Source: Bradyrhizobium arachidis
GTDB taxonomy: Bacteria; Pseudomonadota; Alphaproteobacteria; Rhizobiales; Xanthobacteraceae
Assembly: GCF_015291705.1 (NCBI RefSeq)
Contig: NZ_CP030050.1
Location: 8,122,001 to 8,186,000, forward strand
Reading direction: 5' to 3'
Length of the DNA stretch: 64,000 nt
In this document: positions 24,457 through 32,570 of the stretch, piece by piece
How positions within the stretch are numbered: position 1 is the stretch's first letter
Layout of the letters: every line of letters begins with the position of its first letter
Notes under the pieces: generated by a model
Told to the model about the DNA's origin: nothing
Databases searched by the model: none
Seen by the model: the letters and a program-made list of their open reading frames with translations, nothing else
Translations under genes and position numbers: made by a program

Positions 24457-26118
24457 CTACGCCTTCACCTGCGGCACAAAATCCTTGCCGACTGAAATCG
24501 CGCGCGGATCGATAATGCAGTGAAGGATCGACGGCTTGCCCGAGGCCAGCGCACGCTCGAACGCAGGCGCGAATTCTTCGGTGCGCTCGACGCGCTCGCC
24601 ATGGCCGCCGAACGCCTTCGCATACATCGCAAAATCAGGGTTCTTCAGCTGCGTGCCGACGACGCGGCCGGGATAGTCGCGCTCCTGGTGCATGCGGATG
24701 GTGCCGTATTGCGAGTTGTCGACGACGATCACGATCAGCGGCGCGTCGTACTGCACGGCGGTCGCGAATTCCTGGCCGTTCATCAGGAAGCAGCCGTCGC
24801 CGGCGAATGCGACGACGACACGGTCAGGGTATTGCCGCTTGGCGAGCACGCCCGCGGGCACGCCATAGCCCATCGAGCCCGAGGTCGGCGCGAGCTGCGC
24901 CGCGAAGCTGTGGAAGCGGTGGTGGCGATGGATCCAGCCGGCATAATTGCCGGCGCCGTTGCAGACGATCGCGTCCTTCGGCAGCCGGTCGCGCAGCCAG
25001 GTCATGACCTGGCCATACTGGAACGTGCCCGGCAGCTCGCGCGCCTTGTCGGTCCAGGCGAGATAATCGGCATGCGCCTTGGCGGCTTCGCCCTTCCAGG
25101 CAACCGTCCCAGTGGGCTTCAGCGTCTCGACGGCGGCGGCGAATGCGGCCGGTGTCGCCTGAATCGCCAGCGCCGGCTGATAGACGCGGCCGAGCTCTTC
25201 CGAGCCCGGATGCACGTGGATCAGCTTCTGCTTCGGCGAGGGAATGTCGAGCAGCGTGTAGGATGAGGACGGCATCTCCGACATGCGGCCGCCGATCAGC
25301 AGGACGACGTCGGCGTTGTCGATGCGCGCCTTCAGCCCCGGGCTCGGCCCGATGCCGAGATCGCCGGCATAGTGGGAATGATCGGCGTCGATCAGCGATG
25401 CGCGGCGGAACGAGGTCGCGACCGGCAGGTCGAAGCGTTCGGCAAAGCGCGCGATGCTCTTGGTGGCGCCATCAGTCCAGCGCGAGCCGCCGAGGATGAC
25501 GAGCGGTGCCTTGGCGCTGGCGAGCATCGCGCCGACGCGCTCGATATCATCCGGCGCCGGCCAGCTCACCGCCGGCTCGATCCGCATGGCGTCGGCAACG
25601 GCGGCGGTCTCGGTCAGCATGTTCTCCGGCAGCGCGATCACGACGGGACCGGGACGGCCCTGCATGGCGACGCGGAAGGCGCGCGCGACCAGCTCGGGAA
25701 TGCGATCGGGCAGATCGATCTCGACCGCCCATTTCGCCATGGGGCCGAACACCGCCTTGTAATCGAGCTCCTGGAACGCCTCGCGCTCGCGCATGCCGGT
25801 ATCGACCTGGCCGACGAACAGGATCATCGGCGTCGAATCCTGCATCGCGATGTGGACGCCATGGCTGGCGTTGGTCGCGCCGGGGCCGCGGGTGACGAAG
25901 CAGATGCCGGGCCGTCCCGTGAGCTTGCCATAGGCCTCCGCCATCATCGCCGCGCCGCCTTCGGCGCGGCAGATCACGACGTCGATCGGGCTGTCATGCA
26001 GCGCGTCCAGCGCCGCCAGATAGCTCTCGCCCGGCACGCAGGTGACGCGCTCGACGCCCTGCGCGACCAGCTGATCGATCAGGATCTGGCCCCCGGTGCG
26101 GGTGTTGCGAATGGTCAT
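24457..26118 (-). CDS. ThDP-dependent enzyme, acetolactate-synthase (IlvB)-like
   Basis: 553 residues in three domains. The N-terminal pyrimidine domain has the catalytic Glu in VICRAEGGAAMMAEAYG, then FVTRGPGATNASHGVHIAMQ. The central domain covers about 190-320. The C-terminal ThDP domain has VAFAGDGCFLMNGQEFATAV and IVVDNSQYGTIRMHQE, the GDG...N motif. It is full length. Family members are acetolactate synthase, glyoxylate carboligase, 2-hydroxyacyl-CoA lyase and others; the signature of Xsc was not recognised. GGGAGCC precedes the ATG. It probably acts on the 2-oxo acid made by this cluster. Confidence 0.88.
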   Translation of the reverse strand: MTIRNTRTGGQILIDQLVAQGVERVTCVPGESYLAALDALHDSPIDVVICRAEGGAAMMAEAYGKLTGRPGICFVTRGPGATNASHGVHIAMQDSTPMILFVGQVDTGMREREAFQELDYKAVFGPMAKWAVEIDLPDRIPELVARAFRVAMQGRPGPVVIALPENMLTETAAVADAMRIEPAVSWPAPDDIERVGAMLASAKAPLVILGGSRWTDGATKSIARFAERFDLPVATSFRRASLIDADHSHYAGDLGIGPSPGLKARIDNADVVLLIGGRMSEMPSSSYTLLDIPSPKQKLIHVHPGSEELGRVYQPALAIQATPAAFAAAVETLKPTGTVAWKGEAAKAHADYLAWTDKARELPGTFQYGQVMTWLRDRLPKDAIVCNGAGNYAGWIHRHHRFHSFAAQLAPTSGSMGYGVPAGVLAKRQYPDRVVVAFAGDGCFLMNGQEFATAVQYDAPLIVIVVDNSQYGTIRMHQERDYPGRVVGTQLKNPDFAMYAKAFGGHGERVERTEEFAPAFERALASGKPSILHCIIDPRAISVGKDFVPQVKA

Positions 26119-26263
26119 AACGGCTCCCTGCTGGCTCTGGCGGTGCGCTCGACGCCGCGCGCAAATCTCGTTCGGAGGTGGGTAGGACAGGCGGGCAGAG
26201 CGCGCAAGATCGAAAGGTCTCTCCTCTCCTGCGCAGGCATCATGCCCGGCTTCGATGGTTGCA

Positions 26264-27202
26264 CTACCGGCCGCCTGCGATGATGCGGCGGCAGTGATCG
26301 AGCGCCGCGCCGATCAGATTGTCGCTCGCCTCGGGGGTGCGGAACGCCGAATGTGCCGACAGCGTCACGTTCGGCAGCTTCGTCAGCGGATGGCCCGGCG
26401 GCAGCGGCTCGACGGTGAAGACGTCGAGGCCGGCATGGGCGATGTGGCCGGAGCGCAAGCCATCCAGCATCGCGTCCTCGTCGACCACGGCGCCGCGCGC
26501 GGTGTTGATCAGGATGCTTCCCGGGCGCATCATCGCGATGCGCTCGCGCGACAGGAACCCCTTGGTCTCGTCGTTGAGCAGCAGATGCAGCGAGACGACA
26601 TGGCTTTCGGCGAGCAGCTTCTCCAGCGCAACGAATTCGACGCCCGGATGGGTCTTCGGCGACCTGTTCCAGGCGATCACCTTCATGCCGCAGCCCGCCG
26701 CCATCCGCGCGGCTTCCGCGGCGATGCCGCCAAAGCCGATCAGGCCGAGCGTCTTGCCGGTGAGCTGGACCGCATCGCGGCGCAGCCAATTGCCCTCGCG
26801 CATGCCGCGATCCATCTCGCCAAAGCTCTTCGCCGAGGCCCACATCAGCGCGATTGCGCATTCGGCGACCGCGGTATCGCCATAGCCTTTGATGGTGTGA
26901 ACCGAGATGCCGCGTCCGGCCAGCTCTTCCGGATTCATGTAGCTGCGCGCGCCGGTGCCGAGAAAGACGACGTGCTTCAGCCCGGCACATTTCGCGGCAA
27001 TCGCCGTCGGCACCGCGGTATGATCGACGATCATGATCTCGGCGCCATCGAGCAGGCGCGGCAGGTCGTCGGGCGAGATCGCGGGATTGCGGTTGATGGC
27101 GACCGGGAGGTTTTGCGCACGCAGCAGCTTTTCGGTCACCGCGGCAAGGGTGTCGTTGGCGTCGACGAAGAGGGCACGCACGTGTTTGGCTATCCCGTTC
27201 AA
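26264..27202 (-). CDS. D-isomer-specific 2-hydroxyacid dehydrogenase
   Basis: About 312 residues. The Rossmann motif is GKTLGLIGFGGIAAEAARMA. Catalytic residues are in order: Arg in LINTARGAVVDEDAM, Glu in DVFTVEPLPPGHPL and His in TLSAHSAFRTPEA. It interconverts a 2-oxo acid and a D-2-hydroxy acid with NAD(P)H. The first in-frame start is TTG at 27202; GTG at 27181 is the other candidate, and neither has a strong ribosome binding site. It is the first gene of the minus-strand cluster, 145 bases upstream of the IlvB-like gene (nothing recognised in that gap), and divergent from the binding-protein gene. Confidence 0.9.
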   Translation of the reverse strand: MNGIAKHVRALFVDANDTLAAVTEKLLRAQNLPVAINRNPAISPDDLPRLLDGAEIMIVDHTAVPTAIAAKCAGLKHVVFLGTGARSYMNPEELAGRGISVHTIKGYGDTAVAECAIALMWASAKSFGEMDRGMREGNWLRRDAVQLTGKTLGLIGFGGIAAEAARMAAGCGMKVIAWNRSPKTHPGVEFVALEKLLAESHVVSLHLLLNDETKGFLSRERIAMMRPGSILINTARGAVVDEDAMLDGLRSGHIAHAGLDVFTVEPLPPGHPLTKLPNVTLSAHSAFRTPEASDNLIGAALDHCRRIIAGGR

Positions 27203-27296
27203 TTCAAAATACCGACTTGCATTTTAAACTGAATACAGAAATAGTCCAGAGGCCGGGTTTGAACGTTCAGCAGAAGCGATTGCCCAGGAGACTGCC

Positions 27297-28133
27297 ATGA
27301 ATCGCAGGGACGCACTCACCACCGTTGCCCTCGCCGGCGCCGCGATCGCCGCAACCGGTTCGGCCAGGGCCGACACCGCGCCCGGCTCGACGCTCGAACG
27401 GATCAAGAAGAGCGGCGTGCTGCGTATCGCCGTCATCGCCGGCCAGGACCCCTACTTCCACAAGGACCTCACCACCAATCAGTGGTCGGGCGCCTGCATC
27501 GACATGGCGAACGACATCGCCGGCAAGTTGGGGGCCAAGGTCGAGACGCTGGAATCGACCTGGGGCAACCAGATCCTGGATCTGCAGGCCGACAAGATCG
27601 ACCTCGCCTTCGCCGTGAATCCGACGCCGGAGCGCTCGCTGGTGATCGACTTCTCGACGCCGATCCTGGTGCACTCCTTCACCGTCATCACCAAGAAGGG
27701 TTTTGCCAAGCCGCAGACCTGGGCCGAGCTCAACAAGCCCGAGGTCAAGATCGCCATCGACATCGGCTCAACGCACGAGACGATCGCGCGTCGCTACTGC
27801 CCGAAGGCGAACATCCTCGGCTTCAAGACGCGCGACGAGGCGATCCTCGCGGTGTCGACGGGCCGCGCCGACTGCAACGTCTCGCTGGCCGTGCTGTCCA
27901 TCTTCACGCTGAAGAAAAATCCGACGCTTGGCGACCTCGCCATCCCGCGTCCGCTCCTGACGCTGCCGACCAATCTCGGCATCCGCGCCGAATCCGATCG
28001 TCGCTACAAGGATTTCCTCAGCGCCTGGGCCGACTACAACCGTTCGCTGGGCCAGACCCGCGAATGGCTATTGAAGGCCTATGAAACCGTCGGCCTCAGC
28101 GCCGAGGACATCCCGAGCGAAGTGCAGTTCTAG
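27297..28133 (+). CDS. ABC transporter substrate-binding protein, amino-acid (SBP_bac_3) type, Tat leader
   Basis: 278 residues. NRRDALTTVALAGAAIAA is a twin-arginine leader. The family 3 fold follows: RIKKSGVLRIAVIAGQDPYF, GACIDMANDIAGKLGAK, VNPTPERSLVIDFSTPIL and the late PTNLGIRAESDRRYKDFL. Homologues bind polar or charged amino acids. CAGGAG lies upstream of the ATG. No permease or ATPase is adjacent. Divergence from the racemase/DadA/2-hydroxyacid dehydrogenase cluster suggests that it captures the amino or oxo acid used there. Confidence 0.92.
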   Translation: MNRRDALTTVALAGAAIAATGSARADTAPGSTLERIKKSGVLRIAVIAGQDPYFHKDLTTNQWSGACIDMANDIAGKLGAKVETLESTWGNQILDLQADKIDLAFAVNPTPERSLVIDFSTPILVHSFTVITKKGFAKPQTWAELNKPEVKIAIDIGSTHETIARRYCPKANILGFKTRDEAILAVSTGRADCNVSLAVLSIFTLKKNPTLGDLAIPRPLLTLPTNLGIRAESDRRYKDFLSAWADYNRSLGQTREWLLKAYETVGLSAEDIPSEVQF

Positions 28134-28191
28134 AACGGCCGGCAAGGGCGGATTTGGCTTTAAGCTGAATCGACCAGCCGCGGGCTCCCTA

Positions 28192-28215
28192 CCCTCTCCC
28201 GCAAGCAGGAGAGGG
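28192..28215. terminator. Hairpin after the amino-acid binding-protein gene
   Basis: CCCTCTCC (28192-28199) and GGAGAGGG (28208-28215) form an exact 8-base stem with an 8-base loop, about 60 bases after the stop codon. It may end the transcript or be a fragment of a dispersed repeat; there is no T-run. The rest of 28134-28455 holds only the FixK-like promoter region of the next gene. Confidence 0.4.
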
Positions 28216-28369
28216 AGCGCACTTCCTTCGTTTGCAGCATCAAAACCAATCTCATTGCGCACTAATCCCCCGATACCCGCGCGGCGTCGGGGCGTGACGT
28301 CCGCCCCCGACAGACGTCGAGGTTGTGCCAATTGCGGACATCCGGATCGCGGTACGATGAGCCGATAGG

Positions 28370-28410
28370 TTGATTTATCTCAAGACTGCATTCGGAACGC
28401 GAGCTAGCTT
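28370..28410 (+). promoter_or_regulatory. FixK2/FNR-like box and class II promoter of the usp genes
   Basis: TTGATTTATCTCAA at 28370-28383 is an exact match to the TTGA-N6-TCAA core recognised by FixK2/FNR-type activators. A -10-like TAGCTT lies at 28405-28410, so a start near 28417 would place the box centre at about -41.5, the class II activation position. The first usp gene starts at 28456 after GGGAGGTAG. This predicts induction at low oxygen. Confidence 0.7.
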
Positions 28411-28455
28411 ATCTTCGCAAGGCAGCGATACGTCCGGACAATCGGGAGGTAGAGC

Positions 28456-28884
28456 ATGTACCGGCACATTCTCATTCCAACAGATGGGTCTGAGCTAGCG
28501 GAGCGTGGGGTGGCGCACGGATTGGCGCTGGCGAAATCCCTTGGGGCCACCGTATCCTTCATCTTCGTTGTGGAACCATTTTCCGAAGTGTCAGGCCGGT
28601 TCCTCGAAGCAATCGCAACATATGCCGAGTTGCGCAAGGAACAGGCCGCGAGCGTATTGGACGGCGCGGCAAATGCGGCCAGGACGGCCGGCATTTCCTG
28701 CGAGACGATTCAAGCGGAGAGCGGGCAACCCCATCAGGCCATCATCGCAGTCGCCACGGACAAAGGCTGCGATCTCATCGTCATGTCGTCGCATGGGCGC
28801 AGCGGACTTGCCGCGCTTGTCATCGGGAGCGTGACAAACAAGGTGCTGACGCACGCACGGACCCCTGTCCTGGTCTGTCCATGA
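28456..28884 (+). CDS. Universal stress protein (UspA family), first of a pair
   Basis: 142 residues, a single Usp domain. It begins MYRHILIPTDGSELAERGVA, the ATP-binding loop region. The C-terminal motif is SSHGRSGLAALVIGS, close to G-2x-G-9x-G-S/T but with Ser replacing the first Gly, so nucleotide binding may be altered. A FixK-like box upstream points to expression under oxygen limitation. It is cytoplasmic. The second usp gene follows after 75 bases. Confidence 0.93.
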   Translation: MYRHILIPTDGSELAERGVAHGLALAKSLGATVSFIFVVEPFSEVSGRFLEAIATYAELRKEQAASVLDGAANAARTAGISCETIQAESGQPHQAIIAVATDKGCDLIVMSSHGRSGLAALVIGSVTNKVLTHARTPVLVCP

Positions 28885-28959
28885 ATGTGAGCCCCCTGTT
28901 GAAGTCAAACCACCGCACCGGAAGATGGCGACAGGGTCGTCCAGAAAAGGAGCCTCCAG

Positions 28960-29412
28960 ATGTACACCCGGATCCTCTTAAGCACGGACGGATCGGACGT
29001 CGCGAGAAACGGCATTAAGCATGGGATTGCTTTGGCAAAGGCCCTGAAGGCCAAGGTGACAGTCATCGCCGTGACGGAATCATTGCCAATCGACTACGGG
29101 AGCGGACACGCCTCGGGATGGATACCCTCGCAGCAGGAAATTGATAGCTTCGACGCGGCCTGCAAGGAACGTGCGGGCAAAGTCCTCGACGACGCGCGAG
29201 CTTTGGCAGAGCAAGCCGGGATATCCGCAGAACTCTTGCACGTTCCGAATGCGCACCCGGCCACCGCGATTATCGAAACAGCAAAGTCAGGAGGCTGCGA
29301 CCTGATCGTCATGGGCTCTCATGGGCGCCGCGGTCTCAAGAAGCTATTCCTGGGGAGTCAAACATCGGAGGTCTTGGCCGACGGAAGCGTGCCGGTGTTG
29401 GTCGTGCACTAA
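28960..29412 (+). CDS. Universal stress protein (UspA family), second of a pair
   Basis: 150 residues, a single Usp domain starting MYTRILLSTDGSDVARNGIK. The complete nucleotide-binding motif G-2x-G-9x-G-S is visible in GSHGRRGLKKLFLGS, unlike its neighbour. An AAAGGAG site precedes the ATG. The pair differs in sequence, so it is an old duplication or two subfamilies, and they could form heterodimers. Its expression probably depends on the FixK-like promoter upstream of the first gene. Confidence 0.94.
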   Translation: MYTRILLSTDGSDVARNGIKHGIALAKALKAKVTVIAVTESLPIDYGSGHASGWIPSQQEIDSFDAACKERAGKVLDDARALAEQAGISAELLHVPNAHPATAIIETAKSGGCDLIVMGSHGRRGLKKLFLGSQTSEVLADGSVPVLVVH

Positions 29413-29444
29413 CGAACGGAAATAACGGCGCGGGCTTGGTGAAA

Positions 29445-29461
29445 GCCGGCTCCCAGCCGGC
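29445..29461. terminator. Hairpin between convergent usp and esterase genes
   Basis: GCCGGCT (29445-29451) and AGCCGGC (29455-29461) form an exact 7-base stem with a CCC loop in the 89-base gap between two convergent genes. It lacks a clear T-run, so a terminator role is only probable. Confidence 0.4.
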
Positions 29462-29501
29462 GGAGCTAAGTCACGCCGCCCGGCATTCTTGTTCGAGAGG
29501 C

Positions 29502-31001
29502 TCATCCTGCCTCCCTGATTTTCCTCTTGTCGTTGTCGCTCGCGCTCAGCTCCGCCCACAGGCGGGAGCGCACACCTTCGTTGAGCGGCGCAATATGGAA
29601 CGGCTGGCCGAAGATGGCGAGCGGCTCCTGGGGCAACTCGAACCGCGGCCAGGCTTCCGCAACATCGGGTACACCTGATGTGACGAAGCGCAGCAAGCTT
29701 GTCTGAAACCGCGCGGCGACATCGATATCGGCGGGCGTCATCGGTCCACCCTTCCGCTTCAGGATGGGACGGTCGATGAAATTGGGCAGATGCGCCCAGA
29801 GGCAGGCATTATCGGCACCGTGGGTCGGCCCCTGCGACAGGAACGGTTCCAGCGCCGGACGATGGTCGAACCGGCTCAACCACACCGCACCGCCTGCCGC
29901 GGCATGCAGTCGCGCGAGATCGGCCATCGGACGATGCCAGAACGCATCCGACAGCAGCGCCTCGTACGGATCCTCGTCGGCGCACGCGGTGGCGCGATAG
30001 TAGGACAGCAGTCGCCCCCAGCCGGCATCGCCAAAGGCGGCTCGCACCTGACGCTCGGTGGTGCGGATCATCGCGGCCGGCGGGGTGCTCTTCAGGAACA
30101 TCACCATCTCGTCGCGGCAGGAGCCGAGCCAGAGCGGGATGTCGCGCAAGCTGCCGCCCGCGAAGACGTCGCGCGGCTCGCGCGGGATCACGGTGCCGTC
30201 GAGCACCGGGCCGAACACGGTGCCTGATGCGGTCTCATCCGCGATCATGCGGCCGACCCGTTCCACGGCCGCGAACAGTTTTGGGAGAGGCACGGCGGCG
30301 ATCGCGCCGGGATTGCGCGCCGGCTCGAGCTCGTCGAGCACACGCTGCGCGACCTCGTCGGCATGATCCGCGGTCATGATGGTCCGTCCGGGAGCGCTCA
30401 GTGCGAGCGCCCGAATGAACTTGCCTCTGGCTTCCGGCAGCGTCGCGAGCGCGATCACCATGGAGGCGCCGGCGGACTGACCGGACAGCGTGATGACGTC
30501 GGGATCGCCGCCGAAATTTGCGATGTTGGCATGCACCCAGTCGAGCGCGGCGAGCGCATCCGTGATGGCGAGGTTGTTGGCCGCATCGAGGCCGTGGCGA
30601 TGCAGTTGCAGGAAGCCGAGCGGGCCGAGCCGATAGTTGGTGGTCACGACCACCACGGGACCGCGCGCGGCGAGGACGCTGCCGTCATAATCGGCGCCGC
30701 CGCCGGTGACGAAGGCACCACCATGGATGAAGAACATCACCGGCAGCGGGCGATCCACCCCTGCCGGCGTCCAGATGTTCAGGCTGAGACAAGACTCCTC
30801 ATCGGCCTGCTCGAGATGGCCGGGCTGCGGCGCATAGGCGCCGTAGTCCATGCAATGGCGCGGCTCCGTCCAGGCGCGCGGTGCTATCGCCTTGGCAAAA
30901 CGCCGCGCGGTCGCGAACGGCACGCCCTTGAAAGCGCGCATGCCGTTCCGCTCGGCGCCGACGATCGGCCCGCTCGTGGTCGAGACTGCGTTGGTCAGCA
31001 T
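29502..31001 (-). CDS. Type B carboxylesterase/lipase
   Basis: 499 residues from the ATG at 31001, which has AGGGAT upstream; a TTG at 31028 overlapping the MFS stop is also in frame. Carboxylesterase signatures are clear: RAFKGVPFATARRF, ESCLSLNIWTP, MFFIHGGAFVTGG (oxyanion hole) and VITLSGQSAGASMV with the nucleophilic Ser. It hydrolyses esters of unknown type, probably in the cytoplasm because no leader is seen. It follows the MHS transporter gene and is probably co-regulated by the divergent TetR protein. Confidence 0.92.
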   Translation of the reverse strand: MLTNAVSTTSGPIVGAERNGMRAFKGVPFATARRFAKAIAPRAWTEPRHCMDYGAYAPQPGHLEQADEESCLSLNIWTPAGVDRPLPVMFFIHGGAFVTGGGADYDGSVLAARGPVVVVTTNYRLGPLGFLQLHRHGLDAANNLAITDALAALDWVHANIANFGGDPDVITLSGQSAGASMVIALATLPEARGKFIRALALSAPGRTIMTADHADEVAQRVLDELEPARNPGAIAAVPLPKLFAAVERVGRMIADETASGTVFGPVLDGTVIPREPRDVFAGGSLRDIPLWLGSCRDEMVMFLKSTPPAAMIRTTERQVRAAFGDAGWGRLLSYYRATACADEDPYEALLSDAFWHRPMADLARLHAAAGGAVWLSRFDHRPALEPFLSQGPTHGADNACLWAHLPNFIDRPILKRKGGPMTPADIDVAARFQTSLLRFVTSGVPDVAEAWPRFELPQEPLAIFGQPFHIAPLNEGVRSRLWAELSASDNDKRKIREAG

Positions 31002-31024
31002 GCGATCCCTATCCCGTCTCTCAC

Positions 31025-32365
31025 TCAACCGCGCCGCTTGCCGAGATCGGCGATGTCGACCGTGTGGGTTTCGCGCGCGGTCGCCGCCGCGGCGGCCGAG
31101 ATCACGCAGCAGCAGGCTACGAAGATCGCGACGGGAATCCAGCCGTTCGGCCCCTCACCCACCAGGCTCGCGCTCACAAGCGGCGTGAAGCCGGCGGCGA
31201 GGAAGCCGAGCTGGGTGCCGATCGCCGTGCCGGAATAGCGCACGCGCGCCTCGAACATCTCGGCATAGAACGACGGCCAGATCGCGTTCGGCGCGGCGTA
31301 GACGATCCCGGAGAGGATCATCGCGGCGGCGAAGATCCCGATCGTGTTGCCTGATGTCACCAGCATGAAGTACGGGAACAGCAGCACCGCGCAGCCGAGC
31401 ACGCCGCCGATGAACACCGGCTTGCGGCCGATCTTGTCGGCGAGCAGCGCCCACAGCGGCTGGGTGATCAGCGCGGTGACGTTGCCGAGCACGCCGGCCC
31501 AGAGCATGGTCGGACGCGCGACACCGAACTTGGACGTCGCATAGCCGAGCGCGAACACGGCGGTCATGGTGCTGACGGTGGCGATCAGCGCGCAGACGAT
31601 GACGCGCAGCACGTCGGGCCAGTAGTCGCGCAGCAGCGCGATCAGCGGGAAGCGCGCGACTTGCGCCTTGTCCTTGATGTCCTCGAACACGGGCGTTTCC
31701 GGCATGGTCCGCCGCACCAGATAGGCGACGACCAGCACGAAGAACGAGAGCAGGAACGGAATCCGCCAACCCCAGCTCAGCAGCTGATCTTCCGGCAGGC
31801 TCGAGACCGGAATGAACACCAGCGTCGCCAGGATCGCGCCGGCCTGCGTGCCGCTCAACGTCCAGCTGGTGAAGAAGGCACGGTTGGAATTGGCGGAATG
31901 TTCCAGCGTCAGCGAGTTCGCCCCGCTCTGTTCGCCGGCGGCCGAGAGGCCCTGCAACAAGCGCAGCAACGTCAGGATAACAGGCGCGGCATTGCCGATC
32001 GATTTGGCATCCGGCAACAGGCCGATCGCCAGCGTCGAGCCACCCATCAAAACCAGCGTGAACAGCAGCACCGTCTTGCGGCCGATGCGGTCGCCGAAAT
32101 GACCGAGGATGACCGCGCCGACGGGACGGGCGATATAGCCGATGCCGAACGACAGCAGCGCAAGCAGCGTCGCGGTCGAGGGATCGACATTGGCAAAAAA
32201 CACTTTTGGAAAGATCAGCGCTGCCGCGGTGCCGTAGATGAAGAAGTCGTAGTATTCGAGCATGCTACCGACGAAGCTGACGAGCGCGGCGCGCTTGGGC
32301 AGCTTGTTTTGCGTGGCTTCCGCTGCTGATGGCGCGTGCAGTGGTGCGGTTGACGTCAAGGTCAT
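31025..32365 (-). CDS. MFS transporter, metabolite:H+ symporter (MHS) type
   Basis: 446 residues, about twelve membrane helices. The ATG at 32365 follows GGGAGGAATTTC. Hallmarks: VSFVGSMLEYYDFFIYGTAA, then GYIARPVGAVILGHFGDRIG RK-type loop, and LQGLSAAGEQSGANSLTLEH. It is distinct from the MHS protein at 13720-15021. It probably imports an ester, carboxylate or betaine-like compound that the downstream esterase then processes. The promoter carries a palindrome suggestive of TetR repression. Confidence 0.92.
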   Translation of the reverse strand: MTLTSTAPLHAPSAAEATQNKLPKRAALVSFVGSMLEYYDFFIYGTAAALIFPKVFFANVDPSTATLLALLSFGIGYIARPVGAVILGHFGDRIGRKTVLLFTLVLMGGSTLAIGLLPDAKSIGNAAPVILTLLRLLQGLSAAGEQSGANSLTLEHSANSNRAFFTSWTLSGTQAGAILATLVFIPVSSLPEDQLLSWGWRIPFLLSFFVLVVAYLVRRTMPETPVFEDIKDKAQVARFPLIALLRDYWPDVLRVIVCALIATVSTMTAVFALGYATSKFGVARPTMLWAGVLGNVTALITQPLWALLADKIGRKPVFIGGVLGCAVLLFPYFMLVTSGNTIGIFAAAMILSGIVYAAPNAIWPSFYAEMFEARVRYSGTAIGTQLGFLAAGFTPLVSASLVGEGPNGWIPVAIFVACCCVISAAAAATARETHTVDIADLGKRRG

Positions 32366-32459
32366 GAAATTCCTCCCCGTATGTCCGGTGCGGTGCGCGT
32401 CAGGCCGTCCGCCTCGCGCGCTTTTCTCGTTGTTGTTGCCGCAGCTTTGGTTTCGACGC

Positions 32460-32488
32460 ATAATGTACGAACTAGTACGTTTATGCAA
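32460..32488 (-). promoter_or_regulatory. Promoter of the MFS/esterase operon with an embedded TetR-type operator
   Basis: On the minus strand TTGCAT (32483-32488) and CATTAT (32460-32465) are separated by exactly 17 bases, a good sigma-70 pair. The spacer contains a 14-base near-palindrome at 32467-32480, ACGAACTAGTACGT, symmetric at 12 of 14 positions. A repressor bound there would block polymerase. The divergent TetR gene starts at 32571. Confidence 0.6.
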
Positions 32489-32570
32489 TATGCGTTGGAC
32501 CAGTGCCCCGGCAGGTGAAATTTGCCTTCACCTTCAAGGTGATCCGTGGAAACTGGCGGGAGAAACAGCA

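Noticed and set aside
24457..26118. Sulfoacetaldehyde acetyltransferase Xsc
   Set aside because: The ThDP enzyme lacks the N-terminal pattern I associate with Xsc and looks like a generic IlvB-like protein.
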